The notes beneath the pieces were generated by a model. That model was not told where the DNA came from. It did no database searches and saw only the letters and a program-made list of their open reading frames with translations. This document shows, piece by piece, positions 28,931 to 38,568 of a stretch of 64,000 nucleotides of DNA. Location: the NCBI GenBank assembly GCA_951813295.1, contig CATOTI010000002.1:3668522-3732521 (forward strand). Direction: 5' to 3'. Numbering within the stretch: position 1 is the stretch's first letter; the number at the start of each line of letters is the position of its first letter. Position numbers and translations under genes: made by a program. This DNA is from an uncultured Pseudomonadales bacterium. GTDB lineage: Bacteria; Pseudomonadota; Gammaproteobacteria; Pseudomonadales; Azotimanducaceae.

Positions 28931-31033
28931 TCACTGGACGAGTTCACGCATCAGGAACTCGGCCGTTGCCTCGAGCGCGGCGATCCAATTCTCGTGCATC
29001 AAGAACCCGTGTACATCGTCGGGAAAGACCAGCTCTTCGACGTGAACCCCGCGCTCCCTGAGCGCACGCGACAGTTTGACCGTCTCGGTGAAGAACACGT
29101 TGCGGTCGTCGTCGGCATGAATCAGAAGGACTGGCGATTGCCAGGTGTCCACGTGGTTCAAGGGCGATGAGCGAAAAGCTAGCGCAGCCGCTGCGGGGAA
29201 GTCGTAACGATCATAGTTCGGGAAGAACATGCGAATGCCTTCATTCCAGTCGTGCACGCCGTGGATGTCGACGCCGACGCGGAAAAGGTCGGACGCCTGC
29301 GCTAGTGCGTGTGCCGTCAAGTAGCCCCCGTATGAGCCGCCCCAGATGCCGATCCGATCGGCGTGAACGTCATCGCGACTCTTGAGATAGAGCGCCGCGC
29401 CCAAGACGTCGCGGAACTCGGCGTTGCCTTCCTGACCGATCTCGGCGGCCTCGCGAAAGGATAGGCCGTAACCGATACCGGAGCGGTAGTTGAGCGACAG
29501 GACGACGATGCCGCGACTCGCGAGGTACTGGTTGAGGGCGTACGCATTCGAGTAGTAGGCGTTGTTGTGCCAGCCGAGGAACATCTGTCGCCAGGGGCCG
29601 CCGTGCACGTAAACGACCGCCGGGTGTTTGGCTTGGTTCGTACCGGGCGGTACAAAGAGTTGACCACGCACTGATTGCCCGTCCGTCGCGGTGATGTCGA
29701 CGGCAATCGGTTCGACGAGGTCTTCGGGAAAGTCGGAGGGTAGGTCAGTGAACGTGCGAACGCTGCCGTCGACGAGGGTGGCCGGGCGCACCGGCCGGGT
29801 GGCGTCCGAAATGAGGAACGCGACGCCGTTGGCGCCGCTCGCGGTCGGTGCGAACGCCAATGTCTTGCCGCTGGTGAGCGATTGGGCGGAGCCATCGGTG
29901 ATCGAAACACGTGACAAACGTGGTCGCTCCCGATCGTGCTCGTTCATGACCACGAACATCGACTCACCGTTGTGCGCGATTGCCGTCGAGCGGACGACAA
30001 ACTCGCCGTCGGTCAAGGGGCGCGCGGGGCCACCGTCGGCCGACACGGCATAGAGATGCAGCCAACCGGTCTTCTCCCATGGGAAGACCAGTTCGTCGTT
30101 GGCGCCCCAGAATAGCTGCGACGGCGCGATGACAGGACGAAACGCACTGCCACGGCCGCGGTCGGCAACGAAGACCTGCTGCGCAATGCCGGTGGTCGCA
30201 TTGGCGACGTGGATCGAGAAGGGTAGGTCTTCGAGAAATGAGCGGAAGACCGGGGGCTGGTTGGTCGGTGGTGGCAGACGTAGGAACGCGATGTGCTCCC
30301 CGGTTGGTGACCACTGCGGGAACAAGTCGCGATTCGTAGACGGGGCGAGCCATTGAATGCGTTCGATGGTGTCCGGATTGGCGCGCCATACGCCGACGAA
30401 GCTGTGCGATCCGCGTTGACTGACGAAAGTGAGCGCATCGCCCTGAGGCGACCACGCGAGATTGGTGATTCCACCTCGAGCGGCGAACAGACGTTGCGGC
30501 TCGGCCGCATCGTCGCCAAGGTCTCGGCGCCAAACGGCGCCCTGTTTCACATAGGCGATTGCGGCACCGTCAGGGTGAATCGCGAAACCGGCACCGTCGT
30601 CGATCTTTCGCGCAGCGCCGTCGGCGATAGGAACGGCGTAGATCGCCAGTTCGGGGTCTTGAGTGGAACTTGCGGCATTGATCGGCCCCCCGCCGCTCGC
30701 GTCACCACGCTGATAGACGATCCAATCCGCCGCTGGTGTGAAGGCGAGAGCGCTGATCTGAATCCCGTCGTCATGCTCGTGGCGCGTGATGGCACGTGGT
30801 TTGGCATCGGCATGGTCGACGACCCAGATACTTCGCCGGCCTTGCTCGTTCGTTACGTACGCGACGTGGGGTGACGTTGCGCTTCCGACGATTTCCTGCG
30901 GAAACGGCGCGGCGAGAATCGCCTCGATCGAAAACCGCTCGGGTGCCCGCTCGGCGTAGTTTGTTTGTGTGACCAACGTCGAGAGGCCGATTGCGGTGAA
31001 GATGATGATGGCCCGGCGGACGGACGGTTTCAT
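28931..31033 (-). CDS. S9 family peptidase (prolyl oligopeptidase/acylaminoacyl peptidase type)
   Basis: This 700-residue protein has a signal peptide or anchor at residues 5-22, a seven-bladed propeller over residues 40-420, then the alpha/beta hydrolase domain. The catalytic Ser is in GGSYGGY, the Asp in IHADDDRNV and the His in PDDVHGF. Such enzymes cut short peptides after proline or remove acylated N-terminal residues, here probably in the periplasm. It lies between the carboxyltransferase gene (convergent) and the deacylase gene (divergent), so peptide and acylamino-acid hydrolysis sit side by side. Confidence 0.93.
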   Translation of the reverse strand: MKPSVRRAIIIFTAIGLSTLVTQTNYAERAPERFSIEAILAAPFPQEIVGSATSPHVAYVTNEQGRRSIWVVDHADAKPRAITRHEHDDGIQISALAFTPAADWIVYQRGDASGGGPINAASSTQDPELAIYAVPIADGAARKIDDGAGFAIHPDGAAIAYVKQGAVWRRDLGDDAAEPQRLFAARGGITNLAWSPQGDALTFVSQRGSHSFVGVWRANPDTIERIQWLAPSTNRDLFPQWSPTGEHIAFLRLPPPTNQPPVFRSFLEDLPFSIHVANATTGIAQQVFVADRGRGSAFRPVIAPSQLFWGANDELVFPWEKTGWLHLYAVSADGGPARPLTDGEFVVRSTAIAHNGESMFVVMNEHDRERPRLSRVSITDGSAQSLTSGKTLAFAPTASGANGVAFLISDATRPVRPATLVDGSVRTFTDLPSDFPEDLVEPIAVDITATDGQSVRGQLFVPPGTNQAKHPAVVYVHGGPWRQMFLGWHNNAYYSNAYALNQYLASRGIVVLSLNYRSGIGYGLSFREAAEIGQEGNAEFRDVLGAALYLKSRDDVHADRIGIWGGSYGGYLTAHALAQASDLFRVGVDIHGVHDWNEGIRMFFPNYDRYDFPAAAALAFRSSPLNHVDTWQSPVLLIHADDDRNVFFTETVKLSRALRERGVHVEELVFPDDVHGFLMHENWIAALEATAEFLMRELVQ

Positions 31034-31213
31034 GGCGGTAACTCCTCTACGGCGAATCGTCCAGACGCTCTTTGAAACGCATGCTCGTCACGTCCGGAGC
31101 GGCGATCTCGCCAAGCCGGCTCGCGGCGGCACCACTCGCGTGCTAGACAAGACGATAGACTAAGTCGAATCCACGAAAGTGAAACTGGCTCGAACCCCGA
31201 GGGGAGGGGAAGA

Positions 31214-32893
31214 ATGACGCATGACATCGTGATACGCGGCGGCACTATCGTTGACGGGCGAGGTGGGGAACCCCGGCCGGGCGATGTTGCCATCGATGAT
31301 GGCCGCATTACCGCGGTCGGTACGGTCGACGGCGAAGGCCGTCGCGAGATCGACGCGTCGGGCAAGATCGTCACGCCCGGTTTCATCGACCTACACACCC
31401 ACCTCGACGCGCAGATGGGCTGGGATCCGGACATGACGCCCGTCAGCTGGCACGGCGTCACGACCGCGCTGATCGGCAATTGCGGCATGACGTTCGCGCC
31501 CTGCAAACCCCAGGATCGCGACTTGCTCGCTGGCATGATGGAGACGGTCGAGGACATCCCGAAGGAGGCTATTCTCGGTGGGCTCGCGTGGGACTGGGAG
31601 CAATACGGCGAGTATCTCGATTCCGTCGAACGGCTGGGCACGGCGGTCAACGTCGCGGGATTAGTCGGGCACGCGGCCGTGCGCTACTACGTCATGGGCG
31701 ATCGATCCTTTGCCGAAGATCCCACTGACGCCGAGGTGGCGCAGATCGTCGATATCGTCGAGCGCTCGATCGATCAAGGTGCATGGGGTTTCTCCACGAA
31801 CCGCTTCGAGCCACACCGCGCGCCCGATGGCCGCTCCATACCAGGCACTTTTGCTCCCGTCGGCGAGCTCGAGCAGATCGCCGCATCGGTCGGTGAAAAA
31901 AACGGTCTGATGCAGGCGGTCGGTGCGGATTTCGACGTGATGCGCGCCATATCCGACCATGCCGACAACCGGGTGCTTTTCAGTTACGCGCTGGAACTCT
32001 TCGACGACGGGAAGCGCGTAGAGATGGGGGCGATGCCTGAGCTACCCGCCGGCGCCGGCGCCAAAGCAGCGGCTTCGCTGGATGCACTTTGCGGCGACCG
32101 CGACATCACCGCGATCGCTCATGTCAGGGGTTCGGGGCTGGTCTTCGGCCTTCAGTCGATGTTGCCGGTTCAGGGTGAAGCCTGGACCGCGCTGTCGATG
32201 CTCGATCTGCCGGCGCGACTCGAGAAAATCCGCGACCCGCAAACCCGCGCCGAGCTGATAGACGAAGGTAAACGCGATCCGGGTCGATTCAATATCGACA
32301 AGGCGTTTCCGCTCGGTAACGCGGACGTGCCCGATTACACCAGCGAGACCAGCCTGGCGGCCATGGCCGAGGCGGCGGGCGAACACTGGGCCGAGACCTT
32401 TTTGCGGGTCGCCGACGAGACCGACGGGCGAGGACTTTTCAACTACCGCATGTTTGCGGGCAGCATCGATGAGCAGGCGGAACTCTTCAAAAGCGAGCAC
32501 CTCTATCCCGGGCTCGGCGACGCCGGCGCACACGTATCCCAGATCATGGATGCGGGCTGGTCGAGCTTCATGCTGTCCTACTGGCACCGTGAACGTGGTT
32601 TCTACAGCCTCGGCGAGGTCATCGAGCGGATGACTTCTGGGCCCGCGCGCGTCGTCGGGCTTGCCGATCGAGGTGTGCTTGCTGAAGGCATGCGTGCCGA
32701 CATCAACGTCATCGACCTCGATGCGGTGACGGAACTGCAGCCGGAGCTCGTACACGACTTCCCGGGCGGCGCGCCGCGCTACATCCAGAAGGCCAAAGGC
32801 TTCGCTGCGACGATCGTCAACGGCGAGTTGAGCGTGGTCGATGGCGAACTGACGGGTACGCGTGCCGGGATGGTGCTGCGCCACGGTAGCTGA
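31214..32893 (+). CDS. N-acyl-D-amino-acid deacylase-like amidohydrolase (second copy)
   Basis: This 559-residue amidohydrolase is related to the one at 16590-18299. It has IRGGTIVDGRGGEPRPGDVAI, the metal pair LHTHLDAQ, GNCGMTFAPCKP with the characteristic Cys, and a C-terminal GMRADINVIDLDAV. GAGGGGAA-like ribosome signals (GGGGAGGGGAAG) precede the ATG. The substrate is unproven; D-aminoacylases and D-hydantoinase relatives are the nearest known functions. It diverges from the S9 peptidase gene. Confidence 0.9.
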   Translation: MTHDIVIRGGTIVDGRGGEPRPGDVAIDDGRITAVGTVDGEGRREIDASGKIVTPGFIDLHTHLDAQMGWDPDMTPVSWHGVTTALIGNCGMTFAPCKPQDRDLLAGMMETVEDIPKEAILGGLAWDWEQYGEYLDSVERLGTAVNVAGLVGHAAVRYYVMGDRSFAEDPTDAEVAQIVDIVERSIDQGAWGFSTNRFEPHRAPDGRSIPGTFAPVGELEQIAASVGEKNGLMQAVGADFDVMRAISDHADNRVLFSYALELFDDGKRVEMGAMPELPAGAGAKAAASLDALCGDRDITAIAHVRGSGLVFGLQSMLPVQGEAWTALSMLDLPARLEKIRDPQTRAELIDEGKRDPGRFNIDKAFPLGNADVPDYTSETSLAAMAEAAGEHWAETFLRVADETDGRGLFNYRMFAGSIDEQAELFKSEHLYPGLGDAGAHVSQIMDAGWSSFMLSYWHRERGFYSLGEVIERMTSGPARVVGLADRGVLAEGMRADINVIDLDAVTELQPELVHDFPGGAPRYIQKAKGFAATIVNGELSVVDGELTGTRAGMVLRHGS

Positions 32894-32999
32894 GGCGAAA
32901 GCTTCAAGCGATCGGACGGGCGCTAGTCACGTCCGGTCGTGATTGAAAACTGGGGCGGTGCCTCACGCGACCCTGGGGCAGACCGTCGCGCCGCCTTCT

Positions 33000-33029
33000 C
33001 TCAGTGGGGCTAGTCTCAGTGGGACTAGT
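33000..33029. repeat. Tandem 15-bp duplication at the GST stop codon
   Basis: CTCAGTGGGGCTAGT is followed directly by CTCAGTGGGACTAGT, with one mismatch. The second copy contains the stop codon of the glutathione transferase gene, so the duplication lies at its 3' end and does not change the protein. Confidence 0.75.
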
Positions 33030-33621
33030 ACTTCGGTGCCGTCTCGGCAAACGAGTCGTGCCGCATCCAGCGCTCAAAATAGGCTTCGAGCAGCGGACGA
33101 CCGGCTCGCCACTCGTCTTCGGCCGCCCGCCAATCCGCATAGCCAAGTGCGGCAATCACGGTGATCGTCGCCACTGTGACATGGTCGCCCTCGCTATCCA
33201 CCAGCGCCTCCAGAGCGTCGTAACAGCGAGCGCAACGCGCACGCTCCTTCTCCATCACCAGTTCGGAACGCACCTCTTCGGCGCGCTGGTTGTTCTCGAA
33301 GGATCGAACGAAAAGCGAGTCCATCAGAACCGAAGCGACAGATTCGACGATCCTGCATTGCTCAAGGTCCGCGGGCTCGGTCGGCAAGAGCCCACCGCCT
33401 GACAGGTCATTCAGGTGCGCAACGATAATGTGCGACTCGCACAACGCCCGACCTGATTCGGTGATGAATACCGGGATCTTGCCCCCGGGGCCGATCGCGA
33501 GTAAGTCATCGAAACTCTTGATGGCGACTTCTTCTACGGCGTCCGCCAAGCCTGTCTCTCGCAAGGCAATTCGAACTCGTCGTGCGTAGGGGGAATTGCC
33601 GCTCATATACAGTTTCATCAA
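33025..33621 (-). CDS. Glutathione S-transferase family protein
   Basis: This 198-residue protein has an N-terminal thioredoxin-fold domain: MMKLYMSGNSPYARRVRIAL with the family Ser/Pro start, GKIPVFI with the cis-Pro, and GRALCESHIIV where the Glu-Ser contact glutathione. A helical C-terminal domain follows (ALGYADWR). It is a beta/zeta-like bacterial GST by layout. The gene stands alone between the deacylase and the spermidine-synthase-like gene. Confidence 0.9.
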   Translation of the reverse strand: MMKLYMSGNSPYARRVRIALRETGLADAVEEVAIKSFDDLLAIGPGGKIPVFITESGRALCESHIIVAHLNDLSGGGLLPTEPADLEQCRIVESVASVLMDSLFVRSFENNQRAEEVRSELVMEKERARCARCYDALEALVDSEGDHVTVATITVIAALGYADWRAAEDEWRAGRPLLEAYFERWMRHDSFAETAPKY

Positions 33622-33784
33622 CCGTTTGCCTCTTCACTTCGAGTTGTCAGGTTCGATGAACGCACACTTTTTCGGCGCGCGGTAGTTCAGGCGAAAGGCG
33701 TTTCGTTGAGTTTTGAATCCCAGTTCCGCGCGCCCGGGTCAGATTTCGTGAGGCGGGTTGATGACCTCACATCTGCGCTCCGGC
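33622..33784. other. Intergenic, no feature seen
   Basis: This gap lies between the start of the GST gene and the stop of the spermidine-synthase-like gene. I see no gene; it must include the GST promoter, which I cannot place with confidence. Confidence 0.3.
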
Positions 33785-34468
33785 TCAGGTCGTCGCGACC
33801 CAGATGATGTGACGCGTGCCTTTGCCTTGGTGGGCGCGAACCCGCTGTTCGTTCACGTCGAAGCCGACCTGTGTAAGGCGTCGGGTGAACGCCCGATCGG
33901 GACTCGACGACCAGACGAGCAGGGCGCCACCTTTGCGGAGCGCGCGCTGCGCGGCGGACAGCCCCGCCGTCGAGTAGAGGCTCGCGTTCGACGGGTGCGT
34001 CAACGCTTCGGGACCGTTGTCGACGTCGAGCACGATGGCGTCGTAGGTGTCTCGACTCGCGCGGATCAGATCACCCACATCGGCGGCTACCACGGTGGCG
34101 CGCGCGTCGGCCATCGGGTGCCCGGCACATGGACCAAGCCAGTCCCTGTTCCAGTCGATGACAGCCTCCACCAGTTCGGCCACCGTCACCGCGGCATCCG
34201 ACGGCAGGTCGGCGAGGGCAGCAGCGAGCGTGAAGCCCATCCCGAGCCCGCCGATCAGAACCCGGGGCGCATCTTTGCCGCGGATGTGCTCGCACGCCAT
34301 TGCGCCGAGGGCATCTTCGGACCCGTGCTGCCTGCTGGTCATGAGTTCGGTGCCGCCCGCGAGGCGAATGGTGTATTCGTCCATCTGCTTCAACGGGCGT
34401 CTCAGCAACTGCAGCACGCTGTCGCTGCCGGGCACCGGGGCCGTCGCCAGTAGCTCGGCCCTGATCAC
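33785..34468 (-). CDS. Spermidine synthase-like methyltransferase-fold protein
   Basis: This 227-residue protein with a GTG start contains the Rossmann pattern of spermidine synthases: RVLIGGLGMGFTLAAAL, VTVAELVEAVIDWNRDWL, YDAIVLDVDNGPEALT and YSTAGLSAAQRALRKGGALLVWS. Catalytic residues of true spermidine synthase (Asp in DGVxQ) are not clearly kept, so the reaction may differ. Its start is 57 bp after the stop of the dikinase gene on the same strand, so the two may be co-transcribed. Confidence 0.8.
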   Translation of the reverse strand: MIRAELLATAPVPGSDSVLQLLRRPLKQMDEYTIRLAGGTELMTSRQHGSEDALGAMACEHIRGKDAPRVLIGGLGMGFTLAAALADLPSDAAVTVAELVEAVIDWNRDWLGPCAGHPMADARATVVAADVGDLIRASRDTYDAIVLDVDNGPEALTHPSNASLYSTAGLSAAQRALRKGGALLVWSSSPDRAFTRRLTQVGFDVNEQRVRAHQGKGTRHIIWVATT

Positions 34469-34525
34469 CTGTCTCGTGTCCGGTGTGCTGGAGGCCGCGA
34501 GGCGTTTGCGGATGGTTCGGTCATT

Positions 34526-37156
34526 TCAGTCCTCGAGCAGCGACACGGTGCCGAGGTCGCCGTCGACCGAAATCATGTGGCCGTGCTTGATTCTCTGCGT
34601 GGCAATGCCGAGACCCAGGACCGCCGGAATGTTGTATTCCCGCGCGACGATGGACCCATGGGTCAAAATGCCGCCGACGTCCGTCACCAGACCTTTCGCC
34701 TGGGAGAACAGTTGTGTCCAGGCGGGCGTGGTCATCGGGCAGACGAGAATTGTTCCCGGTTCCATCCTGCCGAAATCTGCAGGCGACATGATGAGGCTGG
34801 CACGGCCTGTGACCTGTCCCGGGCTGCAGGCGTTGCCGTTCAGGGCGTTGCTGTCCGCATCGTTGGCCACCTTGCCCCAGCCCGGTCCCGTGCCTTCCTC
34901 CGGCGGCACGGCGTCGGGGGGCACCAGGCGCATACGCGCGGCGCGCAGTTCGCGCTGCTCGGCGACGCTTTCGTGCAGCGCCGGTATCGCTTCGCCGCCC
35001 TCGCGTGCGGCAATTACGCCTTCCAGTTGCGCGCGCCTGAGATAGAACAGATCGTCCGGCGTCCGCAGCGTGCCGGCTTCGACCAGGCGGCGGCCGAGTT
35101 CCAACGCGAAACGTCTCAAGGTCGGCCACCCCAGTCCCAGGTAGAAGAGGGCGTCGTCGCGATCGGGATAGATGCGCTTCATGATCCACAGGAACTCGCT
35201 GAGTTCTTTCCAGTCAGCGGCATTGAAAGAGTCTTTCGCTTGCTTCAGTGCAGTCTGCCGACGGCGCGCCAGTTCCATCTGTGTTGCGACCGGATCGTGA
35301 TCGGGATCGAGAACCACCGCTTTCAGATTCAGCATCAATGGCGTGGGATCTTCCACCAGCGTGGGCTCGACGAAATCCAGCGTGTTGATCTGGTGACCAT
35401 AACGTTCGAGGTGCTGATCGATCGCCAGTACGACGAGCGCTGCAGTTTCCTCCGCCCGCAATGCTGACAACAGCCGCTGGGGCGGTGTGGTTGCGACCAG
35501 TGCCACCAGCGCATCATCGGTCTTGATCATCTCGGCGATGTCGCCGATCTCATCCTGGGCTTCCATTGGGATCGAGCGCATGCCGCTCAGGAACTGACCA
35601 CTGGTAAACCCTTTGCTCGGCGCGGCTTCGTCCAGAAACAGCTGAAAGGTACCTTCAGCGCCGCGCAAAGCGTTCATCAGCTTCACCGTGCCACCGAGAA
35701 GGGGCCGGGAAAACCAGGTTTCGCCATCCGCCATTGCGAGAGCGACTATTCCCTCCAGCAGAGTTTCATCGGATGCAGTCGCCGATTCCATCTGGCGCCA
35801 CTGGTCGACGACGGCCCGGTATCCGGGTATGACTTCATCGCGCCAGAGCCTCAGCCTGTCGGCGTACATTCTGGCAAACGCGTCCGTGCCCAGGGCGACC
35901 ACGTCCTTCAACGCCGGGTCGGCAAGCGCAGGTTTCATGGCCCCACGGGGCCGCGCCCCCGGCTGTATCTTGACGGGGCCCGGCGGCAGTTCGACACCCG
36001 GGCGTTGACCGAAGATCCAATAGGCATAGCCGTTAACGGTCGCATGCACGCTGTTCGACGCAATGGCGTCGTAGATATAAATGTCTTCGAACAGCGGCGA
36101 GACCGGCCCTGGGATGTGTTCCACCAGGTTCTTGCGCAGCATCGGTCCGGTATCGGCGAAGTCCGGCAGCTCGGGTTTTTCCCAGCAAACGTCTTTCAGC
36201 GGCCGCGCTGGCAGGTTGGTGATGGGGCGGGACTGCAAGAGATGCAACTTTCCGTCCGCTATTGCCCACTCGATGTCCTGAGGGATGCTTCGGAAATGAG
36301 CTTCGACTTCGATGGCCACAGCCGCGAGGTCTTTCAACGCCGGCTCCGACAGCGACGCCTGGTCGCGCTCTGAAACGGTCAGTTCCTGATTGTCGGTGCC
36401 CTGGCCATCGGCGGCGACGATTATGTGTTCCTTGCCGCCGATCATCGTTTCCTTCACGGCCAACGTGTCCTTCCCGATGATGAAGGCGTCGGGTGTCACC
36501 TCGCCGCCGACGATAGCCTCACCCAGCCCAAAACTGGCGTTGACGATCATTTCCGTGCGCTCGCCGGTGGCCGGATTGGCGGTAAACAGGATGCCCGAGA
36601 CCTCCGAGGGCACCATCGACTGGATGACTACGGCCATTGCCACCGCATCCTGGGCAATATCGTTCTCGTGGCGGTAGCCCATCGCCCGCGCCGTCCAGAG
36701 CGAGGCCCAACAATTCAATACGGCCGCAGCAACCGCATCGATGCCGCGCACGTTCAGATAGGTCTCCTGCTGGCCGGCAAAGGACAGATCGGGCAGATCT
36801 TCCGCGTTGGCCGACGAGCGCACCGCCACCGCTGGCTCCCCCAGTTCGCGATAGGCATCGGCGATTTGTTTCTTTAGCGGATCCCCGAGTTCCGCACCGG
36901 CGAACAGGGCCTGAATCCGTCCCGAAGCGGCCTCGAACGAGACCGTGCGGACAACGAGTGCCGGCCTCGCGAGTTCGATTATCTTCTGTTGCAGGTCGCC
37001 CGCGGTGACGAACTCCCGGTAGGCGGAGGCAGCGATGGTGAAGCCGGGCGGTACTTCGAACCCGGCGCGGCTCATGCTGGCGAGCGACTGGCCCTTGCCG
37101 CCGACCGTCTCGAGGTCCGCGGTACTCGCGGTGAACGGCACAATGTAGTCGGCCAA
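34526..37156 (-). CDS. PEP synthase-like dikinase with rifampin phosphotransferase architecture
   Basis: I choose a TTG start at 37156 because AAGGAG (37168-37163) lies six bases upstream and the family N-terminus begins directly after it. An upstream reading to 37312 would add 52 residues with no family likeness. The 876-residue protein has an ATP-grasp domain first (VGGKGQSLASMSRAGFEVPPGF; later VRSSANAEDLPDLSFAGQQETYL), a long helical middle domain, and a C-terminal swivelling domain with the phospho-acceptor His833 in GGILTHGSIVARE. The PEP/pyruvate barrel of true PEP synthase is missing. This order and length are those of rifampin phosphotransferase and its many uncharacterised relatives. 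Confidence 0.88.
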   Translation of the reverse strand: MADYIVPFTASTADLETVGGKGQSLASMSRAGFEVPPGFTIAASAYREFVTAGDLQQKIIELARPALVVRTVSFEAASGRIQALFAGAELGDPLKKQIADAYRELGEPAVAVRSSANAEDLPDLSFAGQQETYLNVRGIDAVAAAVLNCWASLWTARAMGYRHENDIAQDAVAMAVVIQSMVPSEVSGILFTANPATGERTEMIVNASFGLGEAIVGGEVTPDAFIIGKDTLAVKETMIGGKEHIIVAADGQGTDNQELTVSERDQASLSEPALKDLAAVAIEVEAHFRSIPQDIEWAIADGKLHLLQSRPITNLPARPLKDVCWEKPELPDFADTGPMLRKNLVEHIPGPVSPLFEDIYIYDAIASNSVHATVNGYAYWIFGQRPGVELPPGPVKIQPGARPRGAMKPALADPALKDVVALGTDAFARMYADRLRLWRDEVIPGYRAVVDQWRQMESATASDETLLEGIVALAMADGETWFSRPLLGGTVKLMNALRGAEGTFQLFLDEAAPSKGFTSGQFLSGMRSIPMEAQDEIGDIAEMIKTDDALVALVATTPPQRLLSALRAEETAALVVLAIDQHLERYGHQINTLDFVEPTLVEDPTPLMLNLKAVVLDPDHDPVATQMELARRRQTALKQAKDSFNAADWKELSEFLWIMKRIYPDRDDALFYLGLGWPTLRRFALELGRRLVEAGTLRTPDDLFYLRRAQLEGVIAAREGGEAIPALHESVAEQRELRAARMRLVPPDAVPPEEGTGPGWGKVANDADSNALNGNACSPGQVTGRASLIMSPADFGRMEPGTILVCPMTTPAWTQLFSQAKGLVTDVGGILTHGSIVAREYNIPAVLGLGIATQRIKHGHMISVDGDLGTVSLLED

Positions 37157-37162
37157 CGCTGA

Positions 37163-37168
37163 CTCCTT
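37163..37168 (-). promoter_or_regulatory. Ribosome binding site that decides the TTG start of the dikinase gene
   Basis: Read on the minus strand this is AAGGAG, spaced six bases from the TTG. None of the upstream ATG codons in the same frame has such a site. Confidence 0.7.
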
Positions 37169-37365
37169 TTTGTCACACATCATCAGCACCCGCATCGCCC
37201 GGTCGCTCGAACGAAGGTGCCATGCGCGCACGATGCCGAGAGTCGCGCGAAGAACCAACCGTTGGTCACGACCGACGACCGGCCCGACTCGCCACCTTAG
37301 TTTCCCGTCCACGTTCCGACCGGGTGGTTTAATGACGCGATCTTTTCGGGGGAGGGGAGTTCCAC

Positions 37366-38568
37366 GTGGCCGATCACCGAGGCGCGCTCGACGATGTCAG
37401 AGTCGTCGACCTGACCGACGAACGCGCGATCTACGGCGCCAAGCTCCTCGCGGACCTCGGCGCGGACGTCGTTCGTCCGGAACCGCCGGGCGGCGACCCG
37501 CTGCGAGAGCGCGGTCCCAGATTCTCCGACCCGAACGACACCGAAGGTGCGGACGGCGTATCCCTCTGGCACGCGTATTACGCATCCAACCGCCGTTTTG
37601 TCTCGCTGGACGTGGAAACCGAGCCAGGTGCTCGGCAACTCCAGACGCTCGCCGGCAAGGCCGACCTGGTGATCTTGACGACCGGCACTTATGGCACGGA
37701 TCAGGTCGACGTCGAGCAGGCGCGCCGTGACAACCCCGCACTTGTGGCGGTTGAGTGTCCTTCGTTCGGGCCGGGACCCTGGCAGGACTACCGGGCCCCG
37801 GACCTCGTGGCCGGCGCGCTCGGCGGCTCGGTCTTTCCCAATGGTGACGTCGACACGCCGCCGCTGAAGACGTTTGGTGACCTGACCTTCATTACGTCCG
37901 GTACGTACGTCGCCATCGCCGCACTCGCCGCGCTGCGACACGCTCGCGAGACCGGAGAAGGTCAGAACGTCCGCGTGCCCGTGCACAACGCGATCGCGTC
38001 GTGCCTGGAGCACGTGTTCTTGTGGTACTTCTACAACCGCGTGTTCCCGAAGGCGACCAGTAAGGCGCTGGAGCGGCGCGGGAGCCTCCACTTCTCGAAC
38101 CTGTACGTCGTCATGCAAGCGATGGGTGGCTCGATCATGGCCACACCCACGCCAGACATCGATCGCCAACTCGTCTGGCTCATCGAGGAAGGCTTCGGCC
38201 ACGACCTGCTCGATCCGAAATATCAGCAACGGGAGCACCGCGACGAATTCGCCGAGCGGCTGATGGCGACGCTCGCCGAATGGGTCGTCACCAAAGACGT
38301 CGAAGAGCTTTTCTATGAAGCCCAGCGGCGACACTCGCCCTACGGCTGGGTCCTGCCGATCGAAAAAGTCGCGGAGAATCCGCAGCTTGAAGCCCGCGAC
38401 TGGTGGAAGACCTACGACATCGGCGGCAACAAGATCCAGGGGCCCGGCGAGCCGTATCGGTTCGGCGAGACGCCCTGGACGATGGGCGACTATCAGAGCG
38501 CCGGCACGAGTTCCGCAGATGTCGTCGAGACGCTCGGTTGGGGCGCAGAGCAGGAGACGCCGGCATGA
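37366..38568 (+). CDS. Family III (CaiB/BaiF) CoA transferase, subunit or enzyme 1
   Basis: This 400-residue protein starts with a GTG after GGAGGGG. The N-terminal half has VVDLTDERAIYGAKLLADLGADVVRPEPPGG, the family's CoA-binding region. The probable catalytic Asp is in FGDLTFITSG, followed by AALAALRHARETGEGQNVRV. It overlaps the next CoA transferase by four bases (ATGA), so the two are coupled. Pairs like this include the two-subunit succinyl-CoA:benzylsuccinate and succinyl-CoA:malate transferases. This suggests, but does not prove, a heteromeric enzyme. Confidence 0.9.
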   Translation: MADHRGALDDVRVVDLTDERAIYGAKLLADLGADVVRPEPPGGDPLRERGPRFSDPNDTEGADGVSLWHAYYASNRRFVSLDVETEPGARQLQTLAGKADLVILTTGTYGTDQVDVEQARRDNPALVAVECPSFGPGPWQDYRAPDLVAGALGGSVFPNGDVDTPPLKTFGDLTFITSGTYVAIAALAALRHARETGEGQNVRVPVHNAIASCLEHVFLWYFYNRVFPKATSKALERRGSLHFSNLYVVMQAMGGSIMATPTPDIDRQLVWLIEEGFGHDLLDPKYQQREHRDEFAERLMATLAEWVVTKDVEELFYEAQRRHSPYGWVLPIEKVAENPQLEARDWWKTYDIGGNKIQGPGEPYRFGETPWTMGDYQSAGTSSADVVETLGWGAEQETPA

